7,263 nucleotides of DNA, taken from assembly GCA_964345365.1 (NCBI GenBank), contig CAYFQR010000045.1, positions 1 to 7,263 of the forward strand, in the 5' to 3' direction. The notes below the pieces were generated by a model. The model worked only from the letters and a program-made list of their open reading frames with translations. It ran no database searches and was not told the origin of the DNA. The DNA is from RUG754 sp964345365. Its GTDB lineage: Bacteria > Bacillota > Clostridia > Peptostreptococcales > Anaerovoracaceae. Both the position numbers and the translations under genes were made by a program. Positions within the stretch are counted from its first letter, which is position 1; the number at the start of each line of letters is the position of its first letter. Shown piece by piece: positions 5,235 through 7,263 of this stretch.

Positions 5235-6110
5235 ATGGAAGTCAGAATGTCAGATAAGCGCAGAGGCGAACTGATGATGCTGGCCTGCGGCGTTCTTTGG
5301 AGCGTCAGCGGGCTGGTTATGAAATATATGATATGGAGCCCTCTTTTGATAGCTGGGGGTAGAGGCGTGTTTTCCGCTCTTGTTGTCTACTTGTCCATGA
5401 GGATGTCCGGATACAAGATGAAAATCAGCAAAAAATCCATGGGCATAGCTTTTTTAACCTTCACGAATGTAATACTTTTCGTTTCTGCAAACAAAATGAC
5501 TACCGCAGCCAATGCGATAGTTCTTCAATACACCGCACCTATCTTCGTGCTCATTGTCACAACGTTCGTGCTTAAGCGAAAGCTCAAGACGCATGAAATT
5601 TTGACCGTGCTTGTGGCATGTATAGGCGTTGTTCTGTTTTTCATGGATAAAATGAGCCCTTTGGGAATGGCGGGAAATATATTTGCAACCGCTTCGGGAT
5701 TTTTCATGGGACTTATGTATGCGCTAACGGGAGAAATCAAGGAAGCGGGAGAAAGAATGACGGGACTCGTGGTCGGGCACCTGGCACTTGCGGCTATAGG
5801 TATACCTATAGGGTATGTTTTCACCGACAAAGCCGAGATATATTGGCTGCCTATAGTGCTCGTCATATTCTTAGGGCTTGTACAGATGGGAATACCGTAT
5901 GCGCTTTACGGCAGAGCATCCGCGCTCATAAGCGGCGTAGAGGTATCTCTTATCAGTATGATAGAACCTATATTAAATCCTATATGGGTGGCGTTGTTTT
6001 ACCACGAGGTGCCCGGAAGAGGTGCACTTGTCGGCGCGTCACTGATAATAGCGGCAGTTATCGCATATACTGTAATTGACGGTAGAAAAACCGAGACTGA
6101 CAATAATTAA
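5235..6110 (+). CDS. EamA/DMT-superfamily membrane transporter, substrate unknown
   Basis: This is an inner-membrane transporter of the drug/metabolite (DMT) superfamily, EamA family, whose members export or import amino acids, metabolites or drugs. The 291 residues form two five-helix repeats, ten predicted membrane segments at about 10-30, 34-54, 66-86, 90-112, 117-137, 142-164, 174-194, 201-225, 230-252 and 257-279. Family features include GVLWSVSGLVMKY in helix 1, LQYTAPIFVLIVTT at the end of the first repeat, and the matching VSLISMIEPILNPIWVALFYHEVP in the second. The start is uncertain. ATG 5235 has only a distant AAAGAAG (5215-5221), while ATG 5247 has TGGAAG five bases upstream and would give 287 residues; either is a normal length. 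It follows pta by 18 bases, so co-transcription is likely, and ends at the shared terminator. The sequence does not give a substrate, and proximity to pta and B12 genes is weak evidence. Confidence 0.9.
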   Translation: MEVRMSDKRRGELMMLACGVLWSVSGLVMKYMIWSPLLIAGGRGVFSALVVYLSMRMSGYKMKISKKSMGIAFLTFTNVILFVSANKMTTAANAIVLQYTAPIFVLIVTTFVLKRKLKTHEILTVLVACIGVVLFFMDKMSPLGMAGNIFATASGFFMGLMYALTGEIKEAGERMTGLVVGHLALAAIGIPIGYVFTDKAEIYWLPIVLVIFLGLVQMGIPYALYGRASALISGVEVSLISMIEPILNPIWVALFYHEVPGRGALVGASLIIAAVIAYTVIDGRKTETDNN

Positions 6111-6134
6111 CAGCCAATTTCAAAAAACATAAAT

Positions 6135-6187
6135 TTTTCTAACAAAAAAGCCCTGTTTCGGGCTTTTTTGATATTTTGGTTAGAAAA
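6135..6187. repeat. Outer inverted repeat enclosing the terminator
   Basis: TTTTCTAAC (6135-6143) is the exact reverse complement of GTTAGAAAA (6179-6187), nine pairs, and encloses the terminator hairpin. Together they form a nested structure with a one-sided spacer at 6171-6178. It may stabilise 3' ends or mark an inserted palindromic unit. Confidence 0.6.
6143..6170. terminator. Bidirectional intrinsic terminator between the eamA-type gene and lysR
   Basis: An 11-bp perfect stem, CAAAAAAGCCC (6143-6153) with GGGCTTTTTTG (6160-6170), has a six-base loop TGTTTC. The A6/T6 arms provide a U-tract in either direction, so it can end both the rightward transporter transcript and the leftward lysR transcript. 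It lies 33 bases after the transporter stop and about 70 bases past the lysR stop. Confidence 0.92.
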
Positions 6188-6240
6188 TGTAAAAAATATT
6201 AAAATTTAGTTTTGGTAATTAGAATCATATACGAAACAAA

Positions 6241-7113
6241 TTACACCGTGGTAAGATACGATACTATCTCGTCTCTCAGCAGCTGTGCGAGAGGGGAAAT
6301 CATTTTAGGGTTGGCAAAAGTCAAACCTATAATTCTTTTAGGGTCGCCCTCAATGCAGTACTTCTTCAGCGAAGGTGGAGCTGCAAGCCCGACAAGCTCA
6401 GGCACAATACAAAGCCCCATTCCCTCCTTGACCATGGCGAAGAGTGTCGGGTGCTCTATCTTATCATAGAAAGTGCTGACCTGAACACCGTGTTCCGAAA
6501 GGAAACTTTTAGCATCATAAGCATGACATTCGCGGTTTATGATAATATCATTATTCTTAAGGTCGTTGAATGTGACGATAAATTTATTCTGCGGCAGATA
6601 GTCATGCGGTGCAATACAGATGAGAGGGTCTTCGCGAAGAGGCAGGAAGTTCATGTTTTCGGTGAGTTGGTCTGTCGTGAAAGCGAGGTTGACGGTTTTT
6701 TGCTCGAGCCACTTAATAACGTCCATATATGAACCCTGATAGATTACAACATCGACGTCAGGGTATTTTTTTGCGAAGCTTTTGAGTATTTTAACGAACC
6801 AGTTGGAAGCGACGGAGCCGAAAAGGCCTATTCTTACCGTGCCGCTGTCGCGCATATTGATTCGGTTTATTTCCTGAATTATATTCTCTTCCGCTGTAAT
6901 AAGGGATGTGATATAAGGGAGAAGCCTTTCACCGTTTTCAGTAAGCACGGCGCCTGCACGATTTCTGATGAAAAGCGGGAAGCCGAACTCTTTTTCGATT
7001 CCTTTAACAGCGTGGCTGATTGCGGACGGAGAGAGGTTCATCTTTTCGGCAGTTTTAACGAAACTGCCGTTATTTACAACCTCTAAAAATATCTTGTATG
7101 AATAAATTGACAT
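6241..7113 (-). CDS. LysR-family transcriptional regulator
   Basis: This is a 290-residue LysR-type regulator: an N-terminal winged helix-turn-helix (about residues 1-60) and a C-terminal effector-binding domain of periplasmic-binding-protein fold (about 91-290). The helix-turn-helix reads SFVKTAEKMNLSPSAISHAVKGIEKEFG (17-44), followed by the wing LFIRNRAGAVLTENGERLLPY, all typical of the family. VRIGLFGSVASNW at 93-105 opens the effector domain, and VKEGMGLCIVPELV at 228-241 is its usual late signature. Length is normal. The ATG (complement of 7111-7113) has a perfect AAGGAGG seven bases upstream. The gene faces the transporter tail to tail, so it is not the usual divergent regulator-target arrangement; its target may lie beyond the right edge or be its own palindrome-rich upstream region. 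Effector unknown. Confidence 0.94.
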   Translation of the reverse strand: MSIYSYKIFLEVVNNGSFVKTAEKMNLSPSAISHAVKGIEKEFGFPLFIRNRAGAVLTENGERLLPYITSLITAEENIIQEINRINMRDSGTVRIGLFGSVASNWFVKILKSFAKKYPDVDVVIYQGSYMDVIKWLEQKTVNLAFTTDQLTENMNFLPLREDPLICIAPHDYLPQNKFIVTFNDLKNNDIIINRECHAYDAKSFLSEHGVQVSTFYDKIEHPTLFAMVKEGMGLCIVPELVGLAAPPSLKKYCIEGDPKRIIGLTFANPKMISPLAQLLRDEIVSYLTTV

Positions 7114-7120
7114 CGGGCAA

Positions 7121-7127
7121 CCTCCTT
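7121..7127 (-). promoter_or_regulatory. Ribosome-binding site of the LysR-family gene
   Basis: The minus strand reads AAGGAGG here, a full match to the anti-Shine-Dalgarno, seven bases before the ATG. It fixes the start of the regulator. Confidence 0.9.
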
Positions 7128-7166
7128 ATATTTTTATCATAAATAATCGCACGGCGATGAAATTCC

Positions 7167-7195
7167 ATATAATATTTACTTTGTAAATATTATAT
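7167..7195. repeat. Perfect 13-bp palindrome upstream of lysR
   Basis: ATATAATATTTAC (7167-7179) and GTAAATATTATAT (7183-7195) are exact reverse complements around TTT. The centre contains T-N11-A (7175 and 7187) in a dyad, the general form of a LysR binding site, so autoregulation is possible. A TATAAT on the minus strand (7194-7189), with no good -35, could be the lysR -10. Confidence 0.8.
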
Positions 7196-7214
7196 CATGT
7201 TTACATGATATAAT
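7189..7214. repeat. Perfect 12-bp palindrome overlapping the previous one
   Basis: ATTATATCATGT (7189-7200) and ACATGATATAAT (7203-7214) are exact reverse complements with a two-base centre. Bases 7189-7195 belong to both palindromes, so as single strands only one of the two hairpins can form at a time. Confidence 0.8.
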
Positions 7215-7222
7215 TCAGCCAT

Positions 7223-7262
7223 GTGCGATTTTGCCGAGCCTGCGAAGGCAAAATAGTCGCAC
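7223..7262. repeat. Large hairpin at the right edge, possible intergenic repeat unit
   Basis: GTGCGA (7223-7228) pairs with TCGCAC (7257-7262), and TTTTGCC (7229-7235) with GGCAAAA (7247-7253). This gives 13 pairs with a three-base bulge (7254-7256) and an 11-base loop. AATCGCAC at 7145-7152 is also the exact complement of GTGCGATT at 7223-7230 and encloses both AT-rich palindromes. TCGCACG at 7147-7153 recurs at 7257-7263, where the window ends. No gene is seen in 7114-7263. Confidence 0.7.
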
Positions 7263-7263
7263 G

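Noticed and set aside
5843..6079. Plus-strand frame of 78 codons inside the transporter gene
   Set aside because: It is a different-frame shadow of the last helices of the transporter, without domain features.
7114..7263. CRISPR array or tRNA in the palindrome-rich right edge
   Set aside because: There are no regularly spaced identical repeats with unique spacers, and no cloverleaf or CCA-ready acceptor stem is visible.

Overview
The window looks like chromosome from an anaerobic, low- to moderate-GC Firmicute, most likely class Clostridia. The evidence is strong purine-rich Shine-Dalgarno sites (GGGAGG, GGAGGG, AAGGAGG), AT-rich intergenic DNA, frequent ATA isoleucine codons outside the ribosomal genes, clostridial-type S2 and EF-Ts proteins, and late cobalamin genes next to a fermentative phosphate acetyltransferase. 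I cannot place it to genus from sequence alone.

Layout. Bases 1-1668 hold the translation operon rpsB (5' end cut by the window) and tsf, closed by a likely intrinsic terminator at 1704-1750. The pyrH-frr genes that usually follow tsf are absent. A good sigma-A type promoter (TGGACA, 17 bp, TATAAT) at 1818-1846 then starts a second rightward block: cbiB, cobD, pta and a ten-TM EamA/DMT-family transporter. That block ends at a strong hairpin terminator (6143-6170), which also serves the convergent LysR-type regulator gene on the minus strand (6241-7113). The last 150 bases, upstream of the regulator, hold no gene and are packed with overlapping palindromes.

How the genes fit together. CobD makes (R)-1-amino-2-propanol phosphate from L-threonine phosphate, and CbiB attaches it to adenosylcobyric acid, so these two genes form the aminopropanol-arm module of B12 synthesis. 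Pta interconverts acetyl-CoA and acetyl phosphate; no acetate kinase gene is in view. The substrate of the transporter and the target of the LysR regulator cannot be read from the sequence.

The coding content is ordinary, and I see no convincing new multi-gene system. The parts most worth a second look are non-coding: a 14-bp inverted repeat with a 16-nt spacer directly before the pta ribosome-binding site, whose half-sites and spacing resemble a biotin-repressor (BirA) operator; a bulged hairpin between cbiB and cobD; and the nested palindromes upstream of lysR, which may be one unit of an intergenic repeat running past the window edge. One protein-level oddity is a Glu in Pta where the family normally has its catalytic Asp.
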